The translations under genes were made by a program, and so were the position numbers. 64,000 bases of DNA from JANQPX01 sp965222015 (GTDB lineage Bacteria; Pseudomonadota; Alphaproteobacteria; Geminicoccales; Geminicoccaceae), in NCBI GenBank assembly GCA_965222015.1, contig CBDCTL010000017.1, forward strand, positions 372,001 through 436,000. Reading direction: 5' to 3'. The notes beneath the pieces are model-generated. The model did not search any database and was not told the origin of the DNA. It saw only the letters and a list, made by a program, of their open reading frames with translations. Shown here piece after piece: positions 17,228 through 26,285 of this stretch. Every line of letters begins with the position of its first letter. The stretch's first letter is position 1.

Positions 17228-17450
17228 CCGAAAGGGCAATGATCCTCTGGACGGCGCCCCACCGGCATTGCGGCGCCATTGAGTGCCTGGCAAGTGGTCT
17301 ATGTCGCAAGTCACCCCGTCCGCATCTCTTGCTATTTAGCTGTCGCTTCGACAGGCTGGGTGAAGAACCCGCCCAGCAAGAGTGAATTTGCGCGATGTAT
17401 CGTGCAGAAAATGCTTGGGCAAGAAAACACGAACAGGAAAGGGGAGCAAA

Positions 17451-18962
17451 ATGCAGAGGGGCATTCCGATGGGAGGGTTGGCTGCAGCCATCCTGGCGTT
17501 GTCGGTGGCGGGGACCGCCTCTGCTCAGGAACAGGATGTTACCATTGTGGTCAACGAGGAGCCGGCGAATTTGGATCCTTGCGAGGTTGCCTCCGATTTC
17601 ATCGGTCGGGTCGCCTTGGGTAACATCTTCGAAGCCCTGACCCGGCGCGATGTCGAGACCGGCGAGGTCCTGCCTGCGCTGGCGACCGGATGGGAGGAAG
17701 GCGACGACAACGCCTGGACCTTCACACTTCGCGAAGGCGTCACCTTCCACGACGGCACGCCGATGACAGCCGCATCAGTCAAACACGCGATGGACCGCAC
17801 GCTCGACACCAATCTTGCCTGCGAGTCGCGCACCAAGTTCTTCGGCGACGGCGACTATGGCGTCGAGGCGGTGAGTGGCAATGCCGTTAAGGTGATCACG
17901 CCGGTGCGCGATCCGATCCTGCCGCTGAAAATGTCGAATATGATGATCTATCCGGAATCGGTCACCCTGGGCGAAGCAGTTCGAACGGCGCCGGGCACGG
18001 GCCCCTATGTTCTCTCCGAATGGGCGACCGGTCAGCACATCATTCTCGAACGCTTTGCCGACTATTGGGACGAGCAGCCGAGCATCGAGGACGCCAAGTT
18101 CGTCTGGCGGGCCGAATCCTCGGTGCGGGCTGCCATGGTGGCGCAAGGGGAGGCCGATTTCACGCCGTCGATCGCCGAGCAGGACGCCACCGACGACATC
18201 GCGGTCGGCTATCCGAATGCAGAATCGATCCGCTTGAACCTCGACAACCTCATGCCGCCAATGGATGACCGGCGTGTGCGCGAGGCGATCAATCTGGCAT
18301 TGGATCGGGATAGCATGCTCGGCACGGTAGTGCCGGCGAGCGCCACCAAGGCTACTCATCTCTTTCTTCCGTCGATCGCCGGCTGGAGTGAGAACGTCAC
18401 CATGTATCCCTACGACCCTGAGAGGGCTAAGGCGCTGATCGCGGAGGCCAAGGCGGACGGCGTGCCTGTCGACACCGAGATCCAGCTCGTCGGGCGCATC
18501 GGCCACTTCCCGAATGCCCAGGAATATCATGAGGTCGTGGCCATCATGCTCAACGAGATCGGGCTAAACGTGAAGCTCGAATGGTTCGAGGCCGCCGCCA
18601 AGAACAAGATGCAGGTCAAGCCCTTCGATCCCGACCGTCGTCCGCAGATCTTCGTCGACCAGCATGACAACACGGCAGGCGATCCGGTTTTCACCATCCC
18701 GAGCCGTTGGCGTTCGGACGGTTCGCAAGCCAAGATCAGCGATCCTGAACTCGATAAACTGATCGACGAAGCCACCGAGGCCACCGGCGAGGACCGCGTA
18801 GCCAAGTGGAAGAAGGCGGCGGAATACATCGACACGCTGCTGCCCGATGCGATGATGTTCCACATGGTCGGTTTTGCCGCGATCAGTGATCGCATCGAGT
18901 ACACGCCCAACATGACCACCAACAGCTCGGTCCGCCTCGCCGATTTTGCGCTGAAGCCGTAA
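17451..18962 (+). CDS. Family 5 ABC substrate-binding protein (second system)
   Basis: A 503-residue periplasmic protein. The signal peptide begins MQRGIPMGGLAAAILALSVA and ends ASAQEQ. SBP_bac_5 motifs include FTLREGVTFHDGTPMTAASV and APGTGPYVLSEWATG. ATG 17451 is preceded by GGAAAGGGGAGCAAA; the longer frame has no signal peptide. It opens the second dipeptide-type operon (17451-23006), which runs in the same direction as the LacI regulator 223 bp upstream. It is only moderately like the SBP at 12989, so the two operons are not a recent duplication. Confidence 0.93.
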   Translation: MQRGIPMGGLAAAILALSVAGTASAQEQDVTIVVNEEPANLDPCEVASDFIGRVALGNIFEALTRRDVETGEVLPALATGWEEGDDNAWTFTLREGVTFHDGTPMTAASVKHAMDRTLDTNLACESRTKFFGDGDYGVEAVSGNAVKVITPVRDPILPLKMSNMMIYPESVTLGEAVRTAPGTGPYVLSEWATGQHIILERFADYWDEQPSIEDAKFVWRAESSVRAAMVAQGEADFTPSIAEQDATDDIAVGYPNAESIRLNLDNLMPPMDDRRVREAINLALDRDSMLGTVVPASATKATHLFLPSIAGWSENVTMYPYDPERAKALIAEAKADGVPVDTEIQLVGRIGHFPNAQEYHEVVAIMLNEIGLNVKLEWFEAAAKNKMQVKPFDPDRRPQIFVDQHDNTAGDPVFTIPSRWRSDGSQAKISDPELDKLIDEATEATGEDRVAKWKKAAEYIDTLLPDAMMFHMVGFAAISDRIEYTPNMTTNSSVRLADFALKP

Positions 18963-18980
18963 ACTTGCCAGGACGACAAC

Positions 18981-19010
18981 CCCGCCGGTTTTACCAAGAA
19001 CCGGTGGGGC
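18981..19010 (+). promoter_or_regulatory. Intercistronic hairpin after SBP gene
   Basis: Arms CCCCGCCGGTT and AACCGGTGGGG pair over 11 bp (one G-U) around an 8-nt loop, starting 18 bp after the SBP stop. No U-run follows. It probably stabilises the SBP mRNA or lowers expression of the permease genes. Confidence 0.55.
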
Positions 19011-19151
19011 GTGCTGGCACAAAAATCGGTGGCAAACTTCTTTGCAAAAACCCCGCCGCCGGCTTGGAAAACCTGGCGGCATATCGTCGAGCTTGGCACA
19101 GACGGCGGAAAGTCAATGCCGTAGCCACGCCACCGGTGAGAGGCGGCGCTG

Positions 19152-20072
19152 ATGATCTTTGAATTCCTGGTCAGACGGCTCTTCTTCGCGTTCATCGCCT
19201 TGTTCGGGCTGCTGATCCTGGTGTTTCTCATGGCGCGTCTGACCGGCGATCCGGCAGTCCTTTATCTGCCGGACACCGCGACCGAGGCCATGCGCGACCA
19301 GTTCCGCGAAGTGAACGGCTTCAACGATCCGATCCTGGTCCAGCTCTACAACTACCTCCTGAACGCCCTGCAGCTCGATTTCGGCATGTCGCTCCGGCGG
19401 AATGTTCCGGCCATGCAGGCGGTTATGGAGGCCTTTCCCTGGACGCTGCGTCTTGCCGGCATCACCGTGGTCTTGGCGATGATCGTCGCCTTGATCGTGG
19501 GACCGCTCGCCGCCTACAAGCCAGGGTCATTCTTCGATCGGCTCGCCAGCGTGCTCTCGCTCGCGGCCGCCAGCATGCCGGATTTCTGGCTGGCGATCAT
19601 CGGCATCCTGTTCTTTGCCGTGACCCTCGGCATCCTGCCGACCTCGGGCGTCGGCGGGCCGGCATACTGGGTTCTGCCGGTCGGCGTGCTGATGTTCCGC
19701 ATTACTGGCACCACCACCCAGGTGGTGCGCGGCTCGATGATCAGCAGCCTCGCCTCGCCCTATGTGAAGGCCGCCAAAGCCAAAGGCATGCCGGACAATC
19801 GCATCCTGTTCGTCCATGCGCTCAGGAATTCGCTGATCGCCGCGGTCACCGTTGCCGGTGATCAGACTCGTGGCCTGATCAATGGTGCCGTCATCGTGGA
19901 AACGGTGTTCGGCTGGCCGGGCGTTGGCAAGTTGATGATCGACGCGATCGCCCAGCGGGACTTTGCCGTGCTGCAGGCCGCGGTTCTCGCAACGGCGGCT
20001 GCGATCTTTCTTTTGAATATCGTGCTCGACCTCATCTACACCGTGCTCGATCCGAGGATCGACGCGCGGTGA
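19152..20072 (+). CDS. Dipeptide-type ABC permease (DppB-like, second system)
   Basis: A 306-residue inner-membrane protein starting MIFEFLVRRLFFAFIALFGL. The EAA loop is KAAKAKGMPDNRILFVHALR, followed by ETVFGWPGVGKLMIDAI. The 189 bp before it contain the hairpin at 18981-19010 but no gene. Stop and next start overlap by 4 bp. Confidence 0.95.
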   Translation: MIFEFLVRRLFFAFIALFGLLILVFLMARLTGDPAVLYLPDTATEAMRDQFREVNGFNDPILVQLYNYLLNALQLDFGMSLRRNVPAMQAVMEAFPWTLRLAGITVVLAMIVALIVGPLAAYKPGSFFDRLASVLSLAAASMPDFWLAIIGILFFAVTLGILPTSGVGGPAYWVLPVGVLMFRITGTTTQVVRGSMISSLASPYVKAAKAKGMPDNRILFVHALRNSLIAAVTVAGDQTRGLINGAVIVETVFGWPGVGKLMIDAIAQRDFAVLQAAVLATAAAIFLLNIVLDLIYTVLDPRIDAR

Positions 20073-20989
20073 CCGGCAGGCTCAATCGATTGGGCATGCT
20101 GCTGCGCGGCGATGCCTTCGCGGTCGCCGCCCTGGTCTTTCTGGTCCTGCTGGTGTTCGGCGCACTATTCGGCCCGTCGCTCATTCCGGGCGCCGACGTG
20201 TCGATGAACTTGAAGCTCAGGAACGCGCCGCCCTTCGGTCTTGAAAACGGCTTTGCCTATATCCTCGGCGCCGACTCTCTCGGCCGCCCGATTCTGCCGC
20301 GTATCCTCTACGGTGCAAGGACGACGCTCGCAATCTCGATGAGCGTGGTATTTCTATCGATGGTCATCGGTTCGGCGCTCGGCATCATTGCGGGCTATTA
20401 CGGCCAGCGTCTCGGCAACATCATCATGCGCGGCGCCGATCTGGTGATGAGCTTCCCGTCGCTGCTGCTGGCGATGATCGTTCTCTATGTCCTCAACCCC
20501 TTCGTCTTCAACGTGGTCATCGTACTCACGATCACCCGCATTCCGGTCTATATCCGCGTCGCCCGAGCCGAGGTCCTGGAAGTGAAGGAGCGCCTCTTCG
20601 TGGAATCGGCGCGCTCGATGGGCGCGAGCGATCTTCGCATTCTCCGCTTGCACATCACGCCGATCATCCTGCCGACGCTGCTTACGGTCGCCTCGCTCGA
20701 CCTTGCCAACGTCATGCTCGCCGAGAGCTCCCTCAGCTTTCTCGGCATAGGTGTGCAGCCACCGAGCATTACCTGGGGGCTCATGGTCGCTGACGGCCGC
20801 AACTACCTCACCACCGCCTGGTGGCTCGCGTTTTGGCCCGGCATGGCCATTTTGCTGACGGCGCTCGCGGCGAACCTGCTTTCCAACTGGATGCGCATCG
20901 CCACGGATCCGAAGCTGAGCTGGCGGTTGGAGCGGGTCCGTCCTCGCGATGACGCAGAAGTTGGCGAGACCGCCGGGGGCGCGCGATGA
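20069..20989 (+). CDS. Dipeptide-type ABC permease (DppC-like, second system)
   Basis: A 306-residue inner-membrane protein with the DppC motif ILGADSLGRPILPRILYGAR, the EAA loop ESARSMGASDLRILRLHITP, and LSFLGIGVQPPSITWGLM near the end. The OppC_N segment at the start is short. Overlaps both neighbours by 4 bp. Confidence 0.95.
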   Translation: MTGRLNRLGMLLRGDAFAVAALVFLVLLVFGALFGPSLIPGADVSMNLKLRNAPPFGLENGFAYILGADSLGRPILPRILYGARTTLAISMSVVFLSMVIGSALGIIAGYYGQRLGNIIMRGADLVMSFPSLLLAMIVLYVLNPFVFNVVIVLTITRIPVYIRVARAEVLEVKERLFVESARSMGASDLRILRLHITPIILPTLLTVASLDLANVMLAESSLSFLGIGVQPPSITWGLMVADGRNYLTTAWWLAFWPGMAILLTALAANLLSNWMRIATDPKLSWRLERVRPRDDAEVGETAGGAR

Positions 20990-22008
20990 GCGCAGTTGAG
21001 TCCGCAGCAGGGAACGTCCTGCTTTCGGTGACGGATCTCCGGGTCGAGTTTCGCACCGGGAATCGAGTCGTGCATGCGGTGAACGGCGTGTCTCTCGACG
21101 TCAGATCCGGGGAGACATTGGCCATTCTCGGCGAGAGCGGTTCCGGCAAGAGCATCACCTTCGAGGCCGTGCTCGGCATCCTGGACTCGCCGCCAGGCGT
21201 GGTTGCCGGCGGGCAGGCGGTGTTCGAAGGCCGCAACCTCTTCGACCTAGGCCAAGCGGAGCGCCGCGCCATCTGTGGCAGCCGGATTGGGATGATCTTT
21301 CAGGATCCGCTCTCGGCGCTCAACCCAGTCTACACCGCAGGCTGGCAGATCGCTGAGATGTTCCGAGTGCATCGCGGCCTGTCCTCGGCGGAGGCCAGCA
21401 GGCGGGCAGTCGACCTCCTGAAGCTGGTCGGCATGCCGGATGCCGAGAGGCGTGCCCAAAACTATCCGCATGAATTCTCCGGCGGCATGCGCCAGCGTCT
21501 GGTGATCGCGATGGCGCTCGCGGTCGATCCGGTACTGGTGGTCGCCGACGAACCGACCACCGCCCTCGACGTAACCGTCGAAGCGCAGATCCTGTCGCTC
21601 CTCAAATCCCTACAGGAGGAAAAGGGTGTCGGGCTGGTCATCATCACCCATTCGATGGGGGTGGTCGCTGAGATCGCCGACCGGGTGAATGTGATGTATG
21701 CCGGCGGCATCATCGAGAGCGGCGATGTCGGCACGATCTTCGAAACGCCAACGCATCCCTACACCGTGGGCCTGCTCGATTCCAATCCGCACAGCATGAG
21801 CGGGCGCCGGCTGACCCCGATCGCCGGCCAGCCGCCGGACCTCGCCGACATTCCAAGCGGCTGCCCGTTCCATCCGCGCTGCGCCTTCGCGAGTGATCGC
21901 TGTCGCATCGAGGAACCGCGACTGGAGCAGGGCGTGACGCGCGATCACCGTGTCGCCTGCCATCACGCAGCCGCGGTGATCGCCGGACAGCGGGAGGTTC
22001 GGCGGTGA
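20986..22008 (+). CDS. Dipeptide-type ABC ATP-binding protein (DppD-like, second system)
   Basis: A 340-residue ATPase: Walker A GESGSGKSI, Q-loop IFQDPLSALNPVYTAG, signature FSGGMRQRLVIAMALAV, Walker B LVVADEPTTALD, H-loop IITHS and C-terminal cysteines (CPFHPRCAFASDRC). Walker A ends in Ile, and the H-loop reads THS in place of THD. Overlaps both neighbours by 4 bp. Confidence 0.95.
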   Translation: MSAVESAAGNVLLSVTDLRVEFRTGNRVVHAVNGVSLDVRSGETLAILGESGSGKSITFEAVLGILDSPPGVVAGGQAVFEGRNLFDLGQAERRAICGSRIGMIFQDPLSALNPVYTAGWQIAEMFRVHRGLSSAEASRRAVDLLKLVGMPDAERRAQNYPHEFSGGMRQRLVIAMALAVDPVLVVADEPTTALDVTVEAQILSLLKSLQEEKGVGLVIITHSMGVVAEIADRVNVMYAGGIIESGDVGTIFETPTHPYTVGLLDSNPHSMSGRRLTPIAGQPPDLADIPSGCPFHPRCAFASDRCRIEEPRLEQGVTRDHRVACHHAAAVIAGQREVRR

Positions 22009-23006
22009 ACGTATCCGAGGCCAATGGTGAAGAGCAGGTGCTGCAAGTCACCGATCTGGTGAAGCACTTTCCGATCCAAGGCGGCCTTTTCTCCCGCGAG
22101 GTCGGCCGCGTTCATGCGGTCAACGGCGTCAGTTTCAGCGTCGCCAAGGGCGAGACGCTGAGCCTCGTCGGCGAGAGCGGCTGCGGCAAGTCGACGGTCG
22201 GGCGGACCATCATGAAGCTGGTGGAGCCCACCAGGGGCAGGATCGTCTCCATGGGACGAGACATCACCCGCTTGTCCCGCGCCGATATGAGGAAGCACCG
22301 GCGCTTTATCCAGATGGTGTTCCAGGACCCCTATTCATCGCTGAACCCGCGGATGACCGCCGCCGAGATCGTGGCGGAACCGGTGCGTATCCACGAGACC
22401 CTGAAAGAGCAGGAGATCGAGCCGCACGTCGCCGGTCTATTCGAGAAGGTCGGCCTGCCGCGCGCATCGATGGACAAATACGCTCACGAATTCTCGGGCG
22501 GCCAGCGCCAGCGAATCGCCATCGCCCGGGCGCTCGCGCTCAGCCCCGAACTCATCATTTGTGACGAGGCGGCTTCAGCTCTCGACGTGTCGATCCAGGC
22601 GCAGGTTCTGAACCTCCTGATGGACCTGCAGGCGGATCTTGGCCTCGCCTATCTGTTCATCACCCACGACCTCTCGGTGGTGGAGTATCTGAGCCATCGC
22701 GTCGCGGTCATGTATCTCGGACACATCGTCGAGATGGCCGACACCAAGACAATTTTTTCCAGCCCGAAACACCCCTACACACAGGCCCTGATCTCGGCCT
22801 CGCCCGTGCCCGACCCAAAAGCGGATCGAAGCGGACGCATCATTCTTTCAGGCGAAGTGCCAAGCCCGATCGACCCGCCGAGCGGATGCCCATTCAGATC
22901 GCGATGCCCAGCCGCGATGCCAATCTGCGCGGAGAGATTTCCAACATCCAGGACGTTTCCAAATGGCCATGAGGTCGCCTGTCATCTTCTCGAGGGTGAA
23001 GATTAA
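22005..23006 (+). CDS. Dipeptide-type ABC ATP-binding protein (DppF-like, second system)
   Basis: A 333-residue ATPase: Walker A GESGCGKST, Q-loop VFQDPYSSLNPR, signature FSGGQRQRIAIARALAL, Walker B IICDEAASALD (Pro of DEP replaced by Ala), H-loop FITHD and a C-terminal cysteine cluster (CPFRSRCPAAMPIC). Last gene of the second peptide-type operon; a 385-bp stretch with a proline-racemase remnant follows. Confidence 0.95.
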   Translation: MNVSEANGEEQVLQVTDLVKHFPIQGGLFSREVGRVHAVNGVSFSVAKGETLSLVGESGCGKSTVGRTIMKLVEPTRGRIVSMGRDITRLSRADMRKHRRFIQMVFQDPYSSLNPRMTAAEIVAEPVRIHETLKEQEIEPHVAGLFEKVGLPRASMDKYAHEFSGGQRQRIAIARALALSPELIICDEAASALDVSIQAQVLNLLMDLQADLGLAYLFITHDLSVVEYLSHRVAVMYLGHIVEMADTKTIFSSPKHPYTQALISASPVPDPKADRSGRIILSGEVPSPIDPPSGCPFRSRCPAAMPICAERFPTSRTFPNGHEVACHLLEGED

Positions 23007-23155
23007 TAGGGCACGATGTCCGTGTTACATCGTTCTATCCCAGCCGGAGCTTCACCATCTGAATCTTGGAATCCTAACAATGACGTTGTGGGTGCTCTTA
23101 CCTGAATCTGGCCGGTGACCACAGTTGATGTTGGGCTCCTCCAGAGGCAGAGCCG

Positions 23156-23359
23156 GGCGAAGCCTTCGTCCTCGAATCGATCATCGGCATCAAGTTCACC
23201 GGCAAGATATTCGAGACCGGCATGGTCAAGGACTTGCCCTCGGTCTCTGTCGAGATCACCGGCCGAGCCTGGGTCACGGCGTTTCATCAATATGTCCTCG
23301 ATCCGAGCACCTCGTTCCCCACCGGCTGCACGCTTTTCGATACTTGGCCCATCGCCTGA
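23156..23359 (+). pseudogene. Proline racemase/hydroxyproline epimerase C-terminal remnant
   Basis: One frame reads GEAFVLESIIGIKFTGKIFE, then VEITGRAWVTAFHQYVLDP, closely following the C-terminus of proline racemase-family enzymes (ESIIGSRFTGRV, PEITGRAWVTGFHQYVLDP), and ends TGA at 23357. The two catalytic-cysteine regions are missing, so the gene is dead. It sits 32 bp before the DapA-family gene. Racemase/epimerase plus DapA-family lyase is a known hydroxyproline-catabolism pairing, so the intact ancestor may have had that role. The rest of 23007-23391 shows nothing. Confidence 0.7.
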
Positions 23360-23391
23360 ACGGGAATGATGAACACTAGGGAGACCTGAGA

Positions 23392-24264
23392 ATGAGCAAG
23401 CTCGAAGGCATCTGCGTTCCGATCTGCACCCCCTTCAAGAACAATGGCGCATCGCTCGACGTTGCCGCCCTTGAGGCCAATATCGACTCGCTGATCGACA
23501 ACGGCGTTCACATCATCGCCGTGAATGGCGGGACCGGCGAATTCCCCTTTCTTTCCGAGTCCGAGAAGCGCCAGATCGCCGAGATTGCGGCCAAGCGCAT
23601 CGATGGCCGCATCAAGCTCGTGGTGCAGACCTCGGCCATTCGCACCGAAGATGCGATCGAGAACTCAAAGCACGCGGAAGGCCTCGGCGCGGACGCGGTA
23701 CTTATCCTACCGCCCTATTTCGAGGGGCCCGGCGAAGATGGTGTGCGCTGGCACTACGAGCAGATCGCGAAGTCGATCAAGACCTCGATTATGGCCTACA
23801 ACATCCCGGTCTTCACCCAGTTCGACATTACACCCGAGATCTTCGCCCGCTTCTCCGAGATCGAGGGCGTCGACTACATCAAGGACAGCACCGCGGCCCC
23901 GGTTCGCATCGAACAGCTGGTCGGCCAAGGGGCTGGCGTATTCTGCGGCTGTGATTTCCTGAACTTCTTCAGCTTGGTTAACGGCGCACCCGGCCTGTTC
24001 TCCGGCTCGGGCAACGCTGCTCCTAAGGAGCTCGTCACCCTCTGGGAACTGGTCCAAGTGAGCAAGATGGAGGCGGCGGCGAAACTCTGGAAAAAACTCC
24101 AGCCGCTAAGCCGCCTGCTCTGGACTCTCCCGTTCAACCCCGTGGCCAAAGCCGCAAGCTGCATGACCGGCCGCGAAGTTGGCCTTTGCCGCATGCCCGT
24201 ATCGCCGCTTTCGGCCGACGAGATGAAACAGGTCGAAGAAGCGGTCGCCGCATTCGCCGGATAA
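23392..24264 (+). CDS. Dihydrodipicolinate synthase (DapA)-family lyase/aldolase
   Basis: A 290-residue (beta/alpha)8-barrel class I aldolase-type enzyme. It has the pyruvate-carboxylate-binding region NGGTGEFPFLSESEKRQI, the catalytic Tyr in MAYNIPVF and the Schiff-base Lys in VDYIKDST. The family includes DapA, N-acetylneuraminate lyase, 2-keto-3-deoxy-sugar-acid aldolases and dehydratases, and pyrroline-hydroxycarboxylate deaminase. The next gene encodes an enolase-superfamily sugar-acid dehydratase, which favours a 2-keto-3-deoxy acid as substrate; the racemase remnant upstream favours a hydroxyproline intermediate. A good RBS (AGGGAGACC) precedes ATG 23392. Confidence 0.9.
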   Translation: MSKLEGICVPICTPFKNNGASLDVAALEANIDSLIDNGVHIIAVNGGTGEFPFLSESEKRQIAEIAAKRIDGRIKLVVQTSAIRTEDAIENSKHAEGLGADAVLILPPYFEGPGEDGVRWHYEQIAKSIKTSIMAYNIPVFTQFDITPEIFARFSEIEGVDYIKDSTAAPVRIEQLVGQGAGVFCGCDFLNFFSLVNGAPGLFSGSGNAAPKELVTLWELVQVSKMEAAAKLWKKLQPLSRLLWTLPFNPVAKAASCMTGREVGLCRMPVSPLSADEMKQVEEAVAAFAG

Positions 24265-24532
24265 CCGGTCGCCTCACGCGAGAAATGACGCCGCCCGCAC
24301 ATTCGGGCAGCGTGCTCTTCCGAGTAAGTCGGCCTTTCTAGGCCGCTCCAAACAGCGCGAGCAAGGATTGTCGGCATGCTTTCCAGCCAACGATATTTGC
24401 ATCGAGGGATGGAGCATTCAGCATTCCTTCTTGCGGCAATGTCGACGTCACTTTAAGGCCCGCCATTCAGCATTCCGTGATATCGAGGAGACAACAACAA
24501 ACAAGCTGGACAAAAAGAACAGGGAGGAAAGG

Positions 24533-25726
24533 GTGAAAATCAGTGCGGTGCGCGTACGCGAAGTCGAAGGAACAATGCCGACCGACGGTCCGTTCTGGGA
24601 GGAGCGGCTGCTTCGTCCGATCGACATTTATCCGGATTATCGCACTGAAAATCCGCCTTGGGGCGGCGAGCAGGTGGAAGACAATAACTTCCGCCTGACG
24701 CAATGTTTCGTACAGATCGAGGCCGATGATGGCAGTTACGGCATTGGAGGGCCCATCTGGCCGGATGCTGCGCGGCTGATCCTGACACAGCTCAGGCCGA
24801 TCGTCATGGGCAAGGACCCGCTGGCCACCGAGCTTCTCTGGGATCAGATGCACCGCCTCCAGGTCCACGGCCGCCAGGGCGATCCGATGATCGCGCTTTC
24901 CGCCGTCGATTGCGCCCTTTGGGACCTGAAAGGCAAAGTGCTGGGCCAGCCGATCTGGCGCCTGCTCGGCGGCCCGACCCGGGACGCGGTGCCGGCCTAC
25001 GCCTCGATGCTCGGCCACGACGTCACCGACATGGGCTTGGTCAGGGAACGTGCGCTGGCGACCAAGGAGCAGGGCTACAGCGCGCAGAAATGGTTCTTCC
25101 GGCACGGTCCGATGAGCGGCTATGATGGTATGAGGCTCAATGTCGCGCTGGTGCGCACGCTGCGCGAGACGCTGGGCGATGATTACGACATCATGCTGGA
25201 CTGCTGGCAGAGCATGAACTTCGACTACGCAGTCGAGCTCTGTTCGCGCATCGAGGAATTCCGGCCGCGCTGGCTGGAGGAAGCCTTCATGCCGGACCGC
25301 ATCGACAGCCATGTGAAGCTGAAGGCCAAGACCAAGATCCCGCTCTCGGGCGCCGAGCACGAATACACCCGCTGGGGCTTCAAGCGCTTCGTCGAGAAGG
25401 ACGTGCTCGACATTCTGCAGCCGGACATCTACTGGTGCGGCGGCCTGTCCGAGACCCTGAAGATCGCCGCCTACGCCACGGTCCACGACCTGATCGTGAT
25501 CCCGCACGGCCACTCCACGCCGATCGGCATCCATTTCTCGGTCAGCCAGTCGCCGATCCACACGCCGTACCAGGAATATCTGATCAAGTGGAACATCATC
25601 AATCAGCACTTCCTGGCGAACCCGCTGCATCCGGTTGATGGCATGATCGGCCTGCCGACGGCGCCCGGCGCCAATATGGAGCTGGATCCGGACAAGATCG
25701 AACGGGAGCGGGATCTGGAAGTGTAG
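24533..25726 (+). CDS. Mandelate racemase/enolase-superfamily dehydratase (rhamnonate-dehydratase-like)
   Basis: A 397-residue enzyme. Metal ligands are the Asp of MLDCWQSMN, the Glu of WLEEAF and the Glu of SGAEHEYTRWGF. The catalytic His lies in PHGHSTPIGIHF. The pattern DCWxS, HExTRWGF and QPDxxWCGG resembles L-rhamnonate and related sugar-acid dehydratases, which remove water from aldonates to give 2-keto-3-deoxy acids. The GTG at 24533 is chosen: AGGGAGGAAAGG lies right before it and the protein then begins KISAVRVREVEG, as in the family. The 268-bp gap before it holds only a small GCCCG/CGGGC hairpin (24293-24308). Confidence 0.88.
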   Translation: MKISAVRVREVEGTMPTDGPFWEERLLRPIDIYPDYRTENPPWGGEQVEDNNFRLTQCFVQIEADDGSYGIGGPIWPDAARLILTQLRPIVMGKDPLATELLWDQMHRLQVHGRQGDPMIALSAVDCALWDLKGKVLGQPIWRLLGGPTRDAVPAYASMLGHDVTDMGLVRERALATKEQGYSAQKWFFRHGPMSGYDGMRLNVALVRTLRETLGDDYDIMLDCWQSMNFDYAVELCSRIEEFRPRWLEEAFMPDRIDSHVKLKAKTKIPLSGAEHEYTRWGFKRFVEKDVLDILQPDIYWCGGLSETLKIAAYATVHDLIVIPHGHSTPIGIHFSVSQSPIHTPYQEYLIKWNIINQHFLANPLHPVDGMIGLPTAPGANMELDPDKIERERDLEV

Positions 25727-25748
25727 GAGAGGTCAGGTCGGCACCTGA

Positions 25749-25900
25749 TCACCTAAGTCCGGCGTCCACCACCAGGCATCGCTAGGTGATCATGCGGCTG
25801 TCGTCGGCCGCAAGGAAAAGCGCGGCACGGGCGATCTCCTCGGGCTCCAGGCGGTGCTTGATCATCTGCCGCTCCGCCATGGCACGGCCCGCCCTGCATG
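25749..25900 (-). pseudogene. Short-chain dehydrogenase (SDR) C-terminal remnant with internal stop
   Basis: On the minus strand RAMAERQMIKHRLEPEEIA, then RAALFLAADDSRMIT, is the C-terminal signature of FabG-type SDRs. It continues after an in-frame TAG (25784-25782) as RCLVVDAGLR and a TGA at 25749, where intact homologues read MITGQCLVVDGG. The cofactor and catalytic regions are missing. Confidence 0.7.
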
Positions 25901-26285
25901 TCTCGGGGGCAGTGTGGCTCGGCATTGAGCATTGCACCCTATGGGGAATTGCTCCAGCCGCCTTCGGGTGAGTCGGTCTATTGGAACATTTAAGAGGGCT
26001 CCCTTTTGTCGAAGGCTTTCTCTGGAGTTTTTGGTGTGAGAATATCACCAAAGAGCAATCTCGACAGCGGCAGACATCGTCCAAGAGGCACCATTGCGTG
26101 AGCAACTTTCTTTGTCATGATACATGAAGGACGGCAGCATGTGGAGGAGGGAGGATCGTTCGTCTCGAGCACATGCGCTGCTGTTAGGCTGCAGCTTTAA
26201 CGTTTCGAAAATCGTTTGACTCTGCGTGAAGCGGCTGTGGGAAATATAACGCCAAGAACCATCGCTAATGGCGGGGAGGTGATGC
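25901..26285. other. Non-coding stretch with a 7-bp inverted repeat
   Basis: No gene is evident here, and the composition is more AT-rich than the neighbourhood. An inverted repeat TTTGGTG-N9-CACCAAA lies at 26030-26052, upstream of the dehydrogenase at 26286, and could be an operator; this is a guess from symmetry alone. Confidence 0.35.

Noticed and set aside
17400..17450. Second LacI-type operator (TGCTTGGGCAAGA) before the second SBP gene
   Set aside because: Only CTTG-GG-CAAG is symmetric and the central CG step is missing; too weak to call beside the perfect site at 14657.
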